From: Rhizobium esperanzae
GTDB taxonomy: Bacteria; Pseudomonadota; Alphaproteobacteria; Rhizobiales; Rhizobiaceae
Assembly: GCF_014197615.1 (NCBI RefSeq)
Contig: NZ_JACIFY010000011.1
Location: 167,571 to 231,570, forward strand
DNA length: 64,000 nucleotides
Direction: 5' to 3'
This document shows positions 36,311 through 45,807 of this stretch, in pieces. Numbering within the stretch: position 1 is the first letter of the stretch; each line of letters starts with the position of its first letter. Position numbers and translations under genes: made by a program. A model generated the notes under the pieces. The model was not told the origin of the DNA. It ran no database searches and worked only from the letters and a program-made list of their open reading frames with translations.

Positions 36311-37641
36311 ACGAGGCCAAGATCCTGCTTGTCGACGACGAGGAGGAACTGCGCCGCTCGACGGCGCAGGCGCTGGAGCTTTCCGGCTTCAGCGTCGAGA
36401 CCTTTTCGAACGGCGACCATGTGCTGGAACTGATCGGCTACAGCTTTCCCGGCGTCGTCGTCAGCGATATCCGCATGCCCGGCATGGACGGCATGACGCT
36501 GATGCAGCGGATCCGCGAGATCGATCCGGAGGTGCCGGTCATTCTCGTCACCGGCCATGGCGACGTACAGCTTGCGGTGAAGGCGATGCGCGAAGGCGCC
36601 TATGATTTCATCGAGAAGCCGTTCACGCCGGAAATGCTCGCCGGCGTCATCCGCCGGGCGATGGAACGGCGCGGCCTCGTGCTCGAAAATCGGTTGCTGA
36701 AGGCAGTCGCCGGCAAACGCGACGATATCGAGGCGCGGCTGCCGGGGCGTACGCAGGTGATGGTGGATCTGCGCTACCGTATCCGCGCGATCGGCGCCAG
36801 CGATGCCGATACGCTCATCGTCGGCGAGACCGGGGCCGGCAAGGAAGTGGTGGCGCGCGCGCTGCACGATATCAGCGCCCGGGCGAGCCGGCCGTTCATC
36901 GCGATCAATTGCGCCGCGCTGCCGGCAAATCTGATCGAGAGCGAGCTCTTCGGCCATGAGATCGGTGCCTTTCCGGGGGCGGTGAGGCCGCGCTACGGAA
37001 AGTTCGAGCATGGGCGCGGCGGCACTATCCTGCTCGACGAAATCAGTTCCATGCCTTTCGACCTGCAGGCGAAATTCCTGCGGGTGCTGCAGGAGCGAGT
37101 GATCTCCAGGCTCGGATCGAACGAAATCGTGGCGCTCGACGTGCGCTTCATCGCGACGAGCAAAGTCGACCTCGAGGCGGAAGTGGCTGCAGGGCGCTTC
37201 CGCGCCGACCTCTTCTATCGGCTGAACGTCGCAACGCTGCATGTGCCGTCGCTGTCGCAGCGGCGGGCGGATGTTCCGCTGCTTTTCCTGCAGTTGGTGC
37301 GGGAAGCGGCCGCGCGCTACGGCCGCGATGAGATGACCGTGCTGCCGGAGGTGATCTCCGACATTGCCCAGCGCGACTGGCCCGGCAATGTGCGGGAGCT
37401 GAGGAACGCCGCCGACCGCCTGGTCCTCGGCCTCGAGAATGGCGGACGGCAGGCCGAGGAGGCGACGGGGCTTGCGGAGCGGGTCGCCGAATTCGAGCGA
37501 GGGGTCATCGCCAGTGCACTGGTCGCGCATGGCGGCAGCCTCAAGCCGGTCTACGAGTCGCTCGGTATTTCCCGGAAGACGCTCTACGAAAAGATGCAGA
37601 AATACGGGCTGGATAAGCGGATGCTGATCACCGACGGCTAG
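36307..37641 (+). CDS. DctD-like NtrC-family response regulator
   Basis: A 444-aa protein. The receiver domain has a phosphorylated Asp in VVSDIRMPGMDG (about residue 54) and Lys in EKPF. The AAA+ domain has Walker A GETGAGKE and Walker B GGTILLDEIS. The C-terminal Fis-type HTH is YESLGISRKTLYEKMQKYGL. The sigma54-contact loop, normally GAFTGA, reads GAFPGA. It is coupled to the kinase gene and upstream of tctCBA, so control of tricarboxylate uptake is likely. No well-spaced sigma54 promoter was found before tctC. Confidence 0.9.
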   Translation: MNEAKILLVDDEEELRRSTAQALELSGFSVETFSNGDHVLELIGYSFPGVVVSDIRMPGMDGMTLMQRIREIDPEVPVILVTGHGDVQLAVKAMREGAYDFIEKPFTPEMLAGVIRRAMERRGLVLENRLLKAVAGKRDDIEARLPGRTQVMVDLRYRIRAIGASDADTLIVGETGAGKEVVARALHDISARASRPFIAINCAALPANLIESELFGHEIGAFPGAVRPRYGKFEHGRGGTILLDEISSMPFDLQAKFLRVLQERVISRLGSNEIVALDVRFIATSKVDLEAEVAAGRFRADLFYRLNVATLHVPSLSQRRADVPLLFLQLVREAAARYGRDEMTVLPEVISDIAQRDWPGNVRELRNAADRLVLGLENGGRQAEEATGLAERVAEFERGVIASALVAHGGSLKPVYESLGISRKTLYEKMQKYGLDKRMLITDG

Positions 37642-37671
37642 TCCTCGCCGGTTGGCTGTGCGTCCTCGCCA

Positions 37672-37703
37672 GATGCGATGGGTGGATTTCCACCCATCGC
37701 ATC
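37672..37703. terminator. Perfect 14-bp palindrome after the DctD-like gene
   Basis: GATGCGATGGGTGG and CCACCCATCGCATC around an ATTT loop, 30 bp after the regulator stop. Only a weak T-rich stretch follows (GGTTTGTTTCC), so it may be a terminator or a protein-binding site before tctC. Confidence 0.55.
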
Positions 37704-37869
37704 CGCGGTTTGTTTCCAAATCGACCCATGCTGCATCGCACCCTCGCAGAATCACCTTCCAAAAACGGTGGCGATGATTGCAGCTCGATTTTTCCCGGCG
37801 GCAAATAGGCAATCCGAACCGGCGCGGAGGAGTGTCGGCGGGCTCGCTTATTTCATCAGGGAGGAAACG

Positions 37870-38853
37870 ATGAAAATCCTGAAGGCCATGCTCGGCCTGA
37901 CCGCAGCTGCCGCGGTCTCTCTTCTCGCCGGTGCCGCTGCGGCGCAGACCTATCCCGAACGCACCATCACCATGGTCGTACCGTTTGCGGCCGGCGGCCC
38001 GACCGATACGGTTGCGCGCCTCGTCGCCGAATCCATGTCGAAGGATCTCGGCCAGCAGATCGTCGTGGAAAATGTCGGCGGCGCTGGCGGTACGCTCGGC
38101 GCCGGCCGCGTGGCGAGCGCCGATCCAGATGGCTACACCATCCTGCTGCACCATATCGGCATGGCGACGAGCGCCACGCTCTACCGCAAGCTCGCCTATG
38201 ACACGCTCGGCGCTTTCGATTATGTCGGCCTCGTCACCGAGGTGCCGATGACGATCGTCGCGCGCAAGGATTTCGAGCCGACCGACCTCAAGGGTCTGAT
38301 CGACTATGTCAAGGCCAACAAGGACAAGGTGACGGTTGCCAACGCCGGCATCGGCGCGGCTTCGCATCTCTGCGGCATGATGTTCATGAGCGCCATCCAG
38401 ACGCCGTTGACGACCGTTCCCTACAAGGGCACCGGCCCTGCCATGACCGACCTGCTCGGCGGCCAGGTCGACATCATGTGCGACCAGACGACCAACACCA
38501 CGAAACAGATCCAGGGCGGCACGATCAAGGCCTATGCCGTGACCTCGCCGAAGCGCCTCGACGTGATGAAGGAGATTCCGACGGCTGTCGAAGCCGGCCT
38601 GCCGGGCTTCGAAGTCGGCATCTGGCACGGCATCTACACGCCGAAGGGCACGCCGGCCGAAATCAACGAACGGCTGTCGAAGTCGCTGCAGGTCGCGCTG
38701 AAAGACCCGAATGTCGGCGCTCGCTTCGCCGAACTCGGCACGGCGCCGTCCTCCGACGTCGATGCGACGCCGGCTGCTCTGAAAGCCAAGCTCGAAGGCG
38801 AGATCGCCCGCTGGAAGCCGGTGATCGAGGCTGCCGGGGAATATGCGGACTAG
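37870..38853 (+). CDS. tctC: TctC tricarboxylate-binding protein
   Basis: A 327-aa periplasmic binding protein of the TctC/Bug family with a signal peptide at about residues 1-25 (AAAA-QTYPERTI). The family blocks PFAAGGPTDTVAR, NVGGAGGTLGAGRVA and VPYKGTGPAMTDLLGGQVD are present. It delivers a carboxylate to the TctAB permease. The ATG follows GGGAGGAAACG. tctB and tctA follow after about 200 bp containing a repeat. Confidence 0.92.
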   Translation: MKILKAMLGLTAAAAVSLLAGAAAAQTYPERTITMVVPFAAGGPTDTVARLVAESMSKDLGQQIVVENVGGAGGTLGAGRVASADPDGYTILLHHIGMATSATLYRKLAYDTLGAFDYVGLVTEVPMTIVARKDFEPTDLKGLIDYVKANKDKVTVANAGIGAASHLCGMMFMSAIQTPLTTVPYKGTGPAMTDLLGGQVDIMCDQTTNTTKQIQGGTIKAYAVTSPKRLDVMKEIPTAVEAGLPGFEVGIWHGIYTPKGTPAEINERLSKSLQVALKDPNVGARFAELGTAPSSDVDATPAALKAKLEGEIARWKPVIEAAGEYAD

Positions 38854-38874
38854 TGAGGGATGTGCCAGGAATAG

Positions 38875-39005
38875 CCCCTCACCCTAACCCTCTCCCCGTA
38901 AACGGGGAGAGGGGACCTGCCCTGAGCGATCGCGGAAAAGGTGAGAGGCTTGCGGCGTATTCCCTTCTCCCCGCAAGCGGGGACAAGGTGCCGGCAGGCG
39001 GATGA
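38875..39005. repeat. Intergenic rhizobial repeat between tctC and tctB
   Basis: It begins CCCCTCACCCTAACCCTCTC with the hairpin CTCCCCGTAAACGGGGAG and ends with CTTCTCCCCGCAAGCGGGG followed by GGTGCCGGCAGGCGGATGAG. The last segment matches the repeat at 1892-2051, so this is a second copy of that family. It falls inside the tctCBA operon. Confidence 0.8.
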
Positions 39006-39056
39006 GTGGCAATCGCAGCAGCGCGTTAAGAACCATCTCCAACTCCAGGAGACACT

Positions 39057-39518
39057 ATGAAATCCATCAGTTTCGATAGCACCAATGCGATCTGCGGCGC
39101 GCTTTTCGTCGCGACCGGCGCTTTTTTCGCCTTCCAGTCTCTGGGGCTCGACCTCGGTACGGCAATACGCATGGGCCCCGGTTATTTTCCGCTGGTGCTT
39201 GCCTGCGTGCTCGTGCTTCTCGGCGCGATCATCTTCATTCAGGCGCTGCGCGTCGAGGGAGAGCCGGTCGGCGCCATGGCCTGGCGCGGCATGATCTTCA
39301 TCCTGCCGGCGCCGGTCTTTTTCGGGCTGACGGTACGCGGGCTCGGATTCGCGCCGGCGTTGTTTGTCACCGCTTTCATCGCCTGTTTCGCATCGCAAAA
39401 GATGAACCTGTTCTCCGCGATCATCCTTTCGCTGCTGCTGACGGTCTTTTCCGTGGCAGTCTTCAGCTACGGGCTCGGCCTGCCGTTCGAGCGTTTCGGC
39501 CCCTGGGTCCGGTTCTAG
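39057..39518 (+). CDS. tctB: TctB small permease subunit
   Basis: A 153-aa membrane protein with four predicted helices, the size and layout of TctB. It starts near an amphipathic segment and contains IRMGPGYFPLVLACVLVLLG, the family signature. The ATG at 39057 follows CAGGAGA. It partners TctA in tripartite tricarboxylate transport. Confidence 0.92.
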   Translation: MKSISFDSTNAICGALFVATGAFFAFQSLGLDLGTAIRMGPGYFPLVLACVLVLLGAIIFIQALRVEGEPVGAMAWRGMIFILPAPVFFGLTVRGLGFAPALFVTAFIACFASQKMNLFSAIILSLLLTVFSVAVFSYGLGLPFERFGPWVRF

Positions 39519-39527
39519 GAGGCGATA

Positions 39528-41033
39528 ATGGATCTTTTCAGCAATCTCGCCCTCGGTTTTGCGACAGCCGGCACGCTTGACAATCTGCTCTTCTGCCTGA
39601 TCGGCGTGCTGCTCGGCACGCTGATCGGCGTGCTGCCGGGCATCGGCGCCACGGCGACGATCGCCATGCTCCTGCCGATCACCTTCCAGCTCGAACCGGT
39701 CTCCTCGCTGATCATGCTCGCTGGCATCTATTACGGCGCGCAGTACGGCGGTTCGACGACGGCGATCCTCATCAACATGCCGGGCGAATCCTCCTCCGCC
39801 GTCACGGCGATCGATGGTTACCAGATGGCGCGCAAGGGCAGGGCGGGAGCAGCTCTGGCGATCGCAGCGCTCGGTTCGTTCTTTGCCGGCACGGTCTCGA
39901 CCTTTCTCGTCGCGATCTTCGCCCCGCCGCTTACCGCCATCGCGCTACAATTCGGTTCGGCCGAATATTTCTCGCTGATGATCGTCGGTCTGGTTTCCTC
40001 GATCGCTTTGGCGCATGGCTCGGTCGTCAAGGCCCTGGCGATGGTGGCGCTCGGGCTGCTGCTCGGCCTCGTCGGCACCGACATCTATACCGGCACGCCG
40101 CGCTTCACGCTCGGCATTCGCGAATATGCCGACGGGCTGAATTTCGTGGCGCTCGCGGTCGGCGTATTCGGGGTGGCGGAAATCCTGCGCAATCTCGAGG
40201 GCGAGTCGACCCGCACGGTGCTGATGGCCAAGGTTTCCGGCCTCTTGCCGTCCCGCCAGGAATTCAAGGAGATGATCGCGCCCGTCGTTCGCGGCACGGT
40301 GATCGGTTCGGCACTCGGCATTCTGCCGGGCGGCGGCGCCATTCTTGCTTCCTTCGCCTCCTATACGGTCGAGAAGCGCATGTCGAAGACGCCGGAGGAA
40401 TTCGGCAAGGGTGCGGTCGCCGGCGTCGCCGGGCCGGAATCGGCCAACAATGCCGGGGCGCAGACCTCGTTCATTCCGCTCCTGACGCTCGGCATTCCGG
40501 CCAATCCGGTCATGGCGCTGATGGTCGGCGCGATGATCATCCAGGGTATCGTGCCGGGGCCGAACGTCGCTTCCGAGCAGCCGGCGCTGTTCTGGGGTAT
40601 TATCGCCTCGATGTGGATCGGCAATTTGATGCTCGTCATCCTGAACCTGCCGCTGATCGGGCTCTGGGTGAAACTGCTGACCGTGCCCTACTATGTGCTC
40701 TTCCCGGTCATCATGGCCTTCTGCTCGATCGGGGTCTACAGCGTCAACGCCAATGTCTACGACCTCTATGCCGTGGCCTTCTTCGGGCTCATCGGCTACG
40801 TGCTGGCAAAACTTCGCTGCGAGCCGGCGCCACTGCTGCTTGGCTTCGTGCTCGGGCCGCTGCTGGAAGAGAACCTGCGGCGCGCCATGATCCTGTCGCG
40901 CGGCGATCCCAGTACCTTCATCACGCGGCCGATCAGCGCCACGCTTCTGGCGATTGCGCTTGCGGTGCTCATCGTCGTCTTCCTGCCGAGCGTCAAGAAG
41001 AAGCGCGAAGAGGTGTTCGTCGAAGAAGCCTGA
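39528..41033 (+). CDS. tctA: TctA large permease subunit
   Basis: A 501-aa membrane protein with about eleven helices. The duplicated TctA signatures are present: GVLPGIGATATIAMLLP with YGAQYGGSTTAIL, and later LGILPGGGAILASF with LTLGIPANPVMALM. It is the translocating subunit for the TctC ligand. It starts 9 bp after tctB, behind AGGAGG. Which carboxylate is carried is not evident; the adjacent amidohydrolase hints at an acylated or amino-linked acid. Confidence 0.94.
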   Translation: MDLFSNLALGFATAGTLDNLLFCLIGVLLGTLIGVLPGIGATATIAMLLPITFQLEPVSSLIMLAGIYYGAQYGGSTTAILINMPGESSSAVTAIDGYQMARKGRAGAALAIAALGSFFAGTVSTFLVAIFAPPLTAIALQFGSAEYFSLMIVGLVSSIALAHGSVVKALAMVALGLLLGLVGTDIYTGTPRFTLGIREYADGLNFVALAVGVFGVAEILRNLEGESTRTVLMAKVSGLLPSRQEFKEMIAPVVRGTVIGSALGILPGGGAILASFASYTVEKRMSKTPEEFGKGAVAGVAGPESANNAGAQTSFIPLLTLGIPANPVMALMVGAMIIQGIVPGPNVASEQPALFWGIIASMWIGNLMLVILNLPLIGLWVKLLTVPYYVLFPVIMAFCSIGVYSVNANVYDLYAVAFFGLIGYVLAKLRCEPAPLLLGFVLGPLLEENLRRAMILSRGDPSTFITRPISATLLAIALAVLIVVFLPSVKKKREEVFVEEA

Positions 41034-41126
41034 GGGGTTGAACTTGTAGTCTGTTTGATCAACAAGGAATGATCTGACGCGGGCGCCGGTTGGGCGCCCG
41101 TTTCGCATGACAGGATATCCAGGCCC

Positions 41127-42296
41127 ATGAGCATTCCTGCCCGGATCAGCGCCGATCTGCCGTTCCTGACATCCTTGCGCCGTGATCTGCATGCCCATCC
41201 CGAACTGGGTTTCGAGGAAGAGCGCACCGGCGGCATCGTCGCGAGGCTTCTCGAAGAGGCCGGCGTCGCCGTGCAGCGCGGGCTGGCCGGCACCGGTGTG
41301 GTCGGCACGCTCCAGATCGGCAGCGGCACGCGCAGGATCGGGCTCAGGGCTGATATGGATGCGCTGGCCATGCCTGAAATGGCGGAGCGGCCTTATAAAT
41401 CGACAGTGCCCGGAAAGATGCATGCCTGCGGTCATGATGGTCATACGGCGATGCTGCTGGGTGCCGCCCGGCATCTTGCGGCGACGCGGAATTTTTCCGG
41501 CACGGTGCATTTCATCTTCCAGCCGGCCGAAGAGGGGCGCGGCGGGGCGAAGCGCATGGTGGAGGAGGGGCTGTTCACGCTCTTCCCCTGCGATGCCGTT
41601 TATGGTCTGCACAATATGCCGGGGCTTGCATTTGACGAGATTGCCGTCGTCGAGGGACCGCAGCTTGCTTCTTCCGATAGTTGGCGCATCACTTTCCGGG
41701 GGATCGGCACGCACGGCGCCAAGCCGCATCTCGGACGCGATCCGATCACGGCGGCAGGCACCTTCCTGTCGTCACTGCAGACGATCGTCGGGCGTGTGGT
41801 CGATCCGCTGCAGCCGGCCGTCGTCAGCGCCTGTTTCCTGCAGGCGGGTGATGCCAAGGCGCTGAATGTTATTCCCGATATCGTGGAGATCGGCGGGACG
41901 GCGCGGGCCTATTCGCCTGAGGTGCGCGACCAGTTGGAGACAGAGATCGGTCGGCTGGCCAGCGGAACGGCTGCGATGTACGGCATATCAGCCGACTATC
42001 GTTTCGAGCGTCGAATTCCGCCTGTCGTCAACGACGCGGATGCAACCGGCCGGGCGCTTGCGGCGGCCGGCTCGGTGTTTGGAGGGAAGGTGCGGACGAG
42101 TTTCCCGCCGTCGACGGCAGGCGACGACTTTGCCTTCTTTGCGCAGAACGCGCCTGGTTGTTATGTGTGGCTCGGGAATGGACCGGCGGTGGACGGCGCG
42201 CTGCATCACAACACGGCTTATGATTTCAACGATGATGCGCTTGGTTATGGCGCAGCCTATTGGGTGGCGTTGGTGGAGCGGGAGTTGAAAGGCTAG
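41127..42296 (+). CDS. M20-family amidohydrolase (hippurate-hydrolase-like)
   Basis: A 389-aa metallopeptidase-fold enzyme. It has DLHAHPELGFEE near residue 20, metal ligands in KMHACGHDGHTAML, FQPAEEGRGGAKRM, and the late DDFAFFAQNAPGCYVWLGNG. This family hydrolyses N-acyl amino acids, hippurate or indole conjugates. It lies 94 bp after tctA, same strand, possibly supplying or consuming the Tct substrate. An insertion sequence begins 4 bp after its stop, and the target duplication includes the TAG, leaving the protein intact. Confidence 0.9.
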   Translation: MSIPARISADLPFLTSLRRDLHAHPELGFEEERTGGIVARLLEEAGVAVQRGLAGTGVVGTLQIGSGTRRIGLRADMDALAMPEMAERPYKSTVPGKMHACGHDGHTAMLLGAARHLAATRNFSGTVHFIFQPAEEGRGGAKRMVEEGLFTLFPCDAVYGLHNMPGLAFDEIAVVEGPQLASSDSWRITFRGIGTHGAKPHLGRDPITAAGTFLSSLQTIVGRVVDPLQPAVVSACFLQAGDAKALNVIPDIVEIGGTARAYSPEVRDQLETEIGRLASGTAAMYGISADYRFERRIPPVVNDADATGRALAAAGSVFGGKVRTSFPPSTAGDDFAFFAQNAPGCYVWLGNGPAVDGALHHNTAYDFNDDALGYGAAYWVALVERELKG

Positions 42297-42300
42297 CTAG

Positions 42301-43965
42301 TTTCCGTCCATAAACCCGCATATTTTGTAGCGTTTGCAAGCACTTGTGTGAGGTCGGAATCGTCTTGGAGGCATTGATGGGAGATTAGGGGCGCTGGTTT
42401 TCGTCGGAGTGGACTTGCGGGCGTGGTCGCGCGCGGCGCCGGGCCGACATGGGCCGGTGGAAGACGACTGCGGTGCCAGGCCGGCATCAGGTCCGATTGA
42501 GGCGCGTGAGGAGGACGAGATTGTAGGCCACGACCGAGGACCAGACGTAACTCTTGAAGTGATCGAGGCCACGCCAGGTGCAGCGCGCCAGGCCGTAAGC
42601 GCGTTTCAAGCATGATATTCCGGCTTCGATGCCGGCGCGGAAGTTGCGCAGCTTGCGATAGACCCAGTTGCTTTTGACCATGTCCTCGATCCGGAGGCCG
42701 GCCTTTTTGTGGAAGGCCATGTCGCGAACGCCCCAGGCCTTCGCTGTGGCCAAGTTGTTGCGCGTGGCAAAGCCACCATCGGCGGCCGCCTGCCGTGGCG
42801 CGTGGCCGTAGAAAGCGATGTGGCGCTCCAGCATTGGCAGCAACCGATCGCTGTCGGCCGGATTGCCAGTCTCGACGACCAGATCGAGGATCATGCCGCT
42901 CCTGCCGGTGGTCAGGTTGAGCTTGTGGCCGTATTCGACGTCGCGGCTGCCTTTGACGATGATATCGGCATGCGTTTCAAACAGGCTAACCAGCTTCTCG
43001 CTGGCCGGCACCGGCTCGCCGGCCAACACCCGCCGCTCACTCTGGGTGATGATCCGTTCGATCAGCGGGCGATAGTGACAGACCTGGACCTGCCACAGTT
43101 CGACAAGCGGATTGGTCGCTACAGCCAATCGCTCGCTCGCCTGCCGCAGATATGCCAGTGTCGCGCGCGCGATCGCAATCAGCTCGCGGTAGAGCTGGAC
43201 ACGATTGGGCCGACCACGTGTGAACTGGATGCGGCGCGCGCGCTTCTTGGCCGCGCGGCGATGATCGCACCACGCCAGACCGGCGTCGCCGACTACCGCA
43301 TCAGCCTGCTTCAGCAGGCGCACCATCACCCGCACAGCATCCCACAGCAGGCCACTGTCGCTTGGTTCGTGCATGAGTGCTGAGGTCACGGTGCTGTCCA
43401 GCCGCACGACGGTGCCATCTTCGCGCTTCGCCTGCCGAGCGTTCGACAGCAGCGCCCGATTGATCGCTTCCCAGCTCTCGGCCCGGATCGCGCTGATCGT
43501 CTTTTGCAGCACCGACTTCTGCGGGCTCCATGCCCACGGCAGCCGGGCAAAGGCGCGAAACGAGGCAGAGTCTTCCAGATGGAAGGCTAGCTCCTGATAG
43601 CTCAGCTGCCGGTATTGCTTGAGTAGCGCACAGCGCAGCACCGCTTCAGCCGGCAGCCCTTGCCGTCCGGTGGCTCTGATGCCGCCGCGACACAGGTCTC
43701 GCGCCACCAGGTCGAGCAGATCGCACTGCTCGTCCAGCCAGTCCGACATCGCTTTCAGTTCACGGCCGATCTCGTGTTCGGCGAAAAGATCGAATAGGCT
43801 GGCCTGGACGGTGCGTTCTTGGCGCATTGTCGGCTCCGGCGGTTGCGGGTTTGTCTTTAGAATCAGTAGCTTGATCTAAAGTGTACCTGAAACCGCCGGG
43901 CTTTGCCCGCGGAAATATCGCGATTCCGTCAATAATTTCAGTAGTTTACCGTTTATGGACGGGCA
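42301..43965. mobile_element. Complete insertion sequence (1665 bp) with 8-bp target duplication
   Basis: The ends are inverted: CCGTCCATAAAC starts 3 nt inside the left end, and its reverse complement GTTTATGGACGG lies at the right end (12 identical bp). CTAGCTAG flanks both sides (42293-42300 and 43966-43973) as the target duplication. The interior has one intact transposase gene on the minus strand. The 8-bp duplication, the length and the IS4-like DDE transposase suggest the ISNCY/IS5-like groups; the exact family was not determined. Confidence 0.9.
42487..43827 (-). CDS. DDE transposase
   Basis: A 446-aa transposase. The N-terminal domain contains GLPAEAVLRCALLKQYRQLSY. The catalytic triad is carried by RLDSTVTSALM (first Asp), QAAADGGFATRNN (second Asp) and GIEAGISCLKRAYGL (Glu). 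It fills most of the element at 42301-43965. The frame is undisturbed and both element ends are present, so it may be active. Confidence 0.92.
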   Translation of the reverse strand: MRQERTVQASLFDLFAEHEIGRELKAMSDWLDEQCDLLDLVARDLCRGGIRATGRQGLPAEAVLRCALLKQYRQLSYQELAFHLEDSASFRAFARLPWAWSPQKSVLQKTISAIRAESWEAINRALLSNARQAKREDGTVVRLDSTVTSALMHEPSDSGLLWDAVRVMVRLLKQADAVVGDAGLAWCDHRRAAKKRARRIQFTRGRPNRVQLYRELIAIARATLAYLRQASERLAVATNPLVELWQVQVCHYRPLIERIITQSERRVLAGEPVPASEKLVSLFETHADIIVKGSRDVEYGHKLNLTTGRSGMILDLVVETGNPADSDRLLPMLERHIAFYGHAPRQAAADGGFATRNNLATAKAWGVRDMAFHKKAGLRIEDMVKSNWVYRKLRNFRAGIEAGISCLKRAYGLARCTWRGLDHFKSYVWSSVVAYNLVLLTRLNRT

Positions 43966-44019
43966 CTAGCTAGCGGGCTACACGGCATGCCTCTCATGAA
44001 ACGCTATGTGCGTCCCCGC

Positions 44020-45807
44020 TTACCAAACCTCCAGAACCGGGCTTTCCAAAAGCTTCCCCGTCACCACGTCGGCCATCCCCTGATCCGTCTGGTGCGGGCC
44101 GGCATTGCAGGCCAGCGTTGCGCCGAAGCAGGCCTTGAAGACGCGGTAGGGCGGTTTCCAGTCGACGATTTTTTCCATGGCCTTGCGGATATCGGCGAAG
44201 GCCCGCGCCGTGTCCTTCAGCGAGGCGTCGGTCACCAGGCCGGAGAGCGGCAGTGGCAGGAACGCCTCGATCTTTCCGTCTTTGGCTACTGCCATGCCGC
44301 CGCCGGCTGATATGACGGCGTTGGCGGCGAGCGCCATGTCGCGGGTATTGCCGCCGAAGACAGTGAGGTTATGGCTGTCATGCGAGACGGTGGTGCAGAA
44401 GGCGCCGCGCCAATCGCCCCAGCCGCTGAGGAAGCCGATGCGCGGGGCGCCGTCGGCCTTGCCGTGGCGATGGGCGACGGCGATCATCGCGCTGCCGGCC
44501 GGCGGCACGACGAAGCCGTCTCTGACCTCCGTCTGCGCCTCGCCCCATTGCGTAAAACGCGGGCGGTCGATGGTGGCGACGCGGGCGCGCTTACCTCTCG
44601 ACGCAATGCGGAAATCATTTTCGCTGAGTTGCGGGAGCTTCACCGAATTTTCCAGCGGGACCGGATCGAGCTGCCGGACGTCTACCTGCATGCTGCCGTT
44701 GCGGGCGACGATGCGGCCGCCCGATATGACCAGCCGCGCCCGGAATTCCTCGAGGTCGTCGAAGAGCACGATGTCGGCGCGGCGGCCGGCGGCGATCAAG
44801 CCGAGGTCGGAGCGTTTCAGGCGCTCGGCGGCGTTGAAGGTCGCGGCACGCAGCGCCCAGTCCGGCTTCATGCCGTAGCGCACCAGGCGACGGATGACGT
44901 CGTCGAGGCCGCCGCTTTCATAGAGTTCATCGGGAAAGACGTCGTCGGTGCAGAGTGTGACTGTCGGGGGCAGGTGGCCGAGACCGTTCAGCACCTCGAC
45001 GAATTCCTGCAGCAGATGGTCATGAGAGCCACGCAGCTCGATCGTCAGGCCGGCGGCAAGCTTGGCGGCGAGATCGGCGCCGGAGGTGAGCTCGTGGTCG
45101 GAGGTGATTCCTGCTGCCATGAAAGCGTTGAGATCGGCGCCTTCGAGGCCGCGGGCATGGCCGCAGACGAGTTTGCCGGAGGCAAGACCGGCATTGACGA
45201 TATCGGTCATGCGCGGATCGCCGTCGATGACGCCGCGCATGTTCATGACTTCGGCGACGCCGCCAACGGCGGAGGAGCGCAGCATCTCGGCGACGATGGC
45301 GGCATCGAAATCGGCGCCGGCAAGTTCCAGGCCCGGTGCCGACGGCACACAGGAAGGGGCAAGCAGGATCGTGCGCAGCGGCAGCGCGCGCGCCGCCTCG
45401 ATTGCCCAGCGCATGCCGTCGAGGCCGTGGACGTTGCCGAATTCATGCGGATCCCAGACGATGGTGGTGACGCCGCGCGGCAGGACCGCGCTTGCATATT
45501 CGGCCGGCGTCACCATCGAACTTTCGACATGCATATGCGTGTCGATCAGGCCGGGCGTCAGGGTGCTGCCCGTCGCATCGATGATCTCGACCGCATCCGT
45601 GCGGCTTGCCGGAGCGTGGACGCTTGCAATCAGCGCGCCGACGAGACCGATGTCGGCGTGCCGGAGCAGGCCCGTCACTGCGTCGAGCCGCCGGCCGCCG
45701 GTAATCAGCACGTCGAAGGGAGCGTCACCGCGAGCAGCCGCGACGGCGCGGGCGCGCAAGACGGGATCGTAGAGATCGGCGGGTTCCTGGCGAGGACTGG
45801 CGTTCAT
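44020..45807 (-). CDS. ade: Adenine deaminase
   Basis: A 595-aa amidohydrolase-superfamily enzyme. The metal ligands are in GLIDTHMHVESSMV (about residues 88-101), with MNMRGVI, VCGHARGLEG and CTDDVFPDEL downstream. The Ade-type C-terminal domain contains HDSHNLTVFGGN. It deaminates adenine to hypoxanthine. Its start overlaps the nucleoside hydrolase stop (ATGA). It is the last gene of the purine-type operon and would act on adenine released by the hydrolase. Confidence 0.93.
   Translation of the reverse strand: MNASPRQEPADLYDPVLRARAVAAARGDAPFDVLITGGRRLDAVTGLLRHADIGLVGALIASVHAPASRTDAVEIIDATGSTLTPGLIDTHMHVESSMVTPAEYASAVLPRGVTTIVWDPHEFGNVHGLDGMRWAIEAARALPLRTILLAPSCVPSAPGLELAGADFDAAIVAEMLRSSAVGGVAEVMNMRGVIDGDPRMTDIVNAGLASGKLVCGHARGLEGADLNAFMAAGITSDHELTSGADLAAKLAAGLTIELRGSHDHLLQEFVEVLNGLGHLPPTVTLCTDDVFPDELYESGGLDDVIRRLVRYGMKPDWALRAATFNAAERLKRSDLGLIAAGRRADIVLFDDLEEFRARLVISGGRIVARNGSMQVDVRQLDPVPLENSVKLPQLSENDFRIASRGKRARVATIDRPRFTQWGEAQTEVRDGFVVPPAGSAMIAVAHRHGKADGAPRIGFLSGWGDWRGAFCTTVSHDSHNLTVFGGNTRDMALAANAVISAGGGMAVAKDGKIEAFLPLPLSGLVTDASLKDTARAFADIRKAMEKIVDWKPPYRVFKACFGATLACNAGPHQTDQGMADVVTGKLLESPVLEVW

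Noticed and set aside
37768..37785. Possible sigma54 promoter before tctC (TGGC...TTGCA)
   Set aside because: The GG and GC elements are 10 bp apart rather than the required 12.
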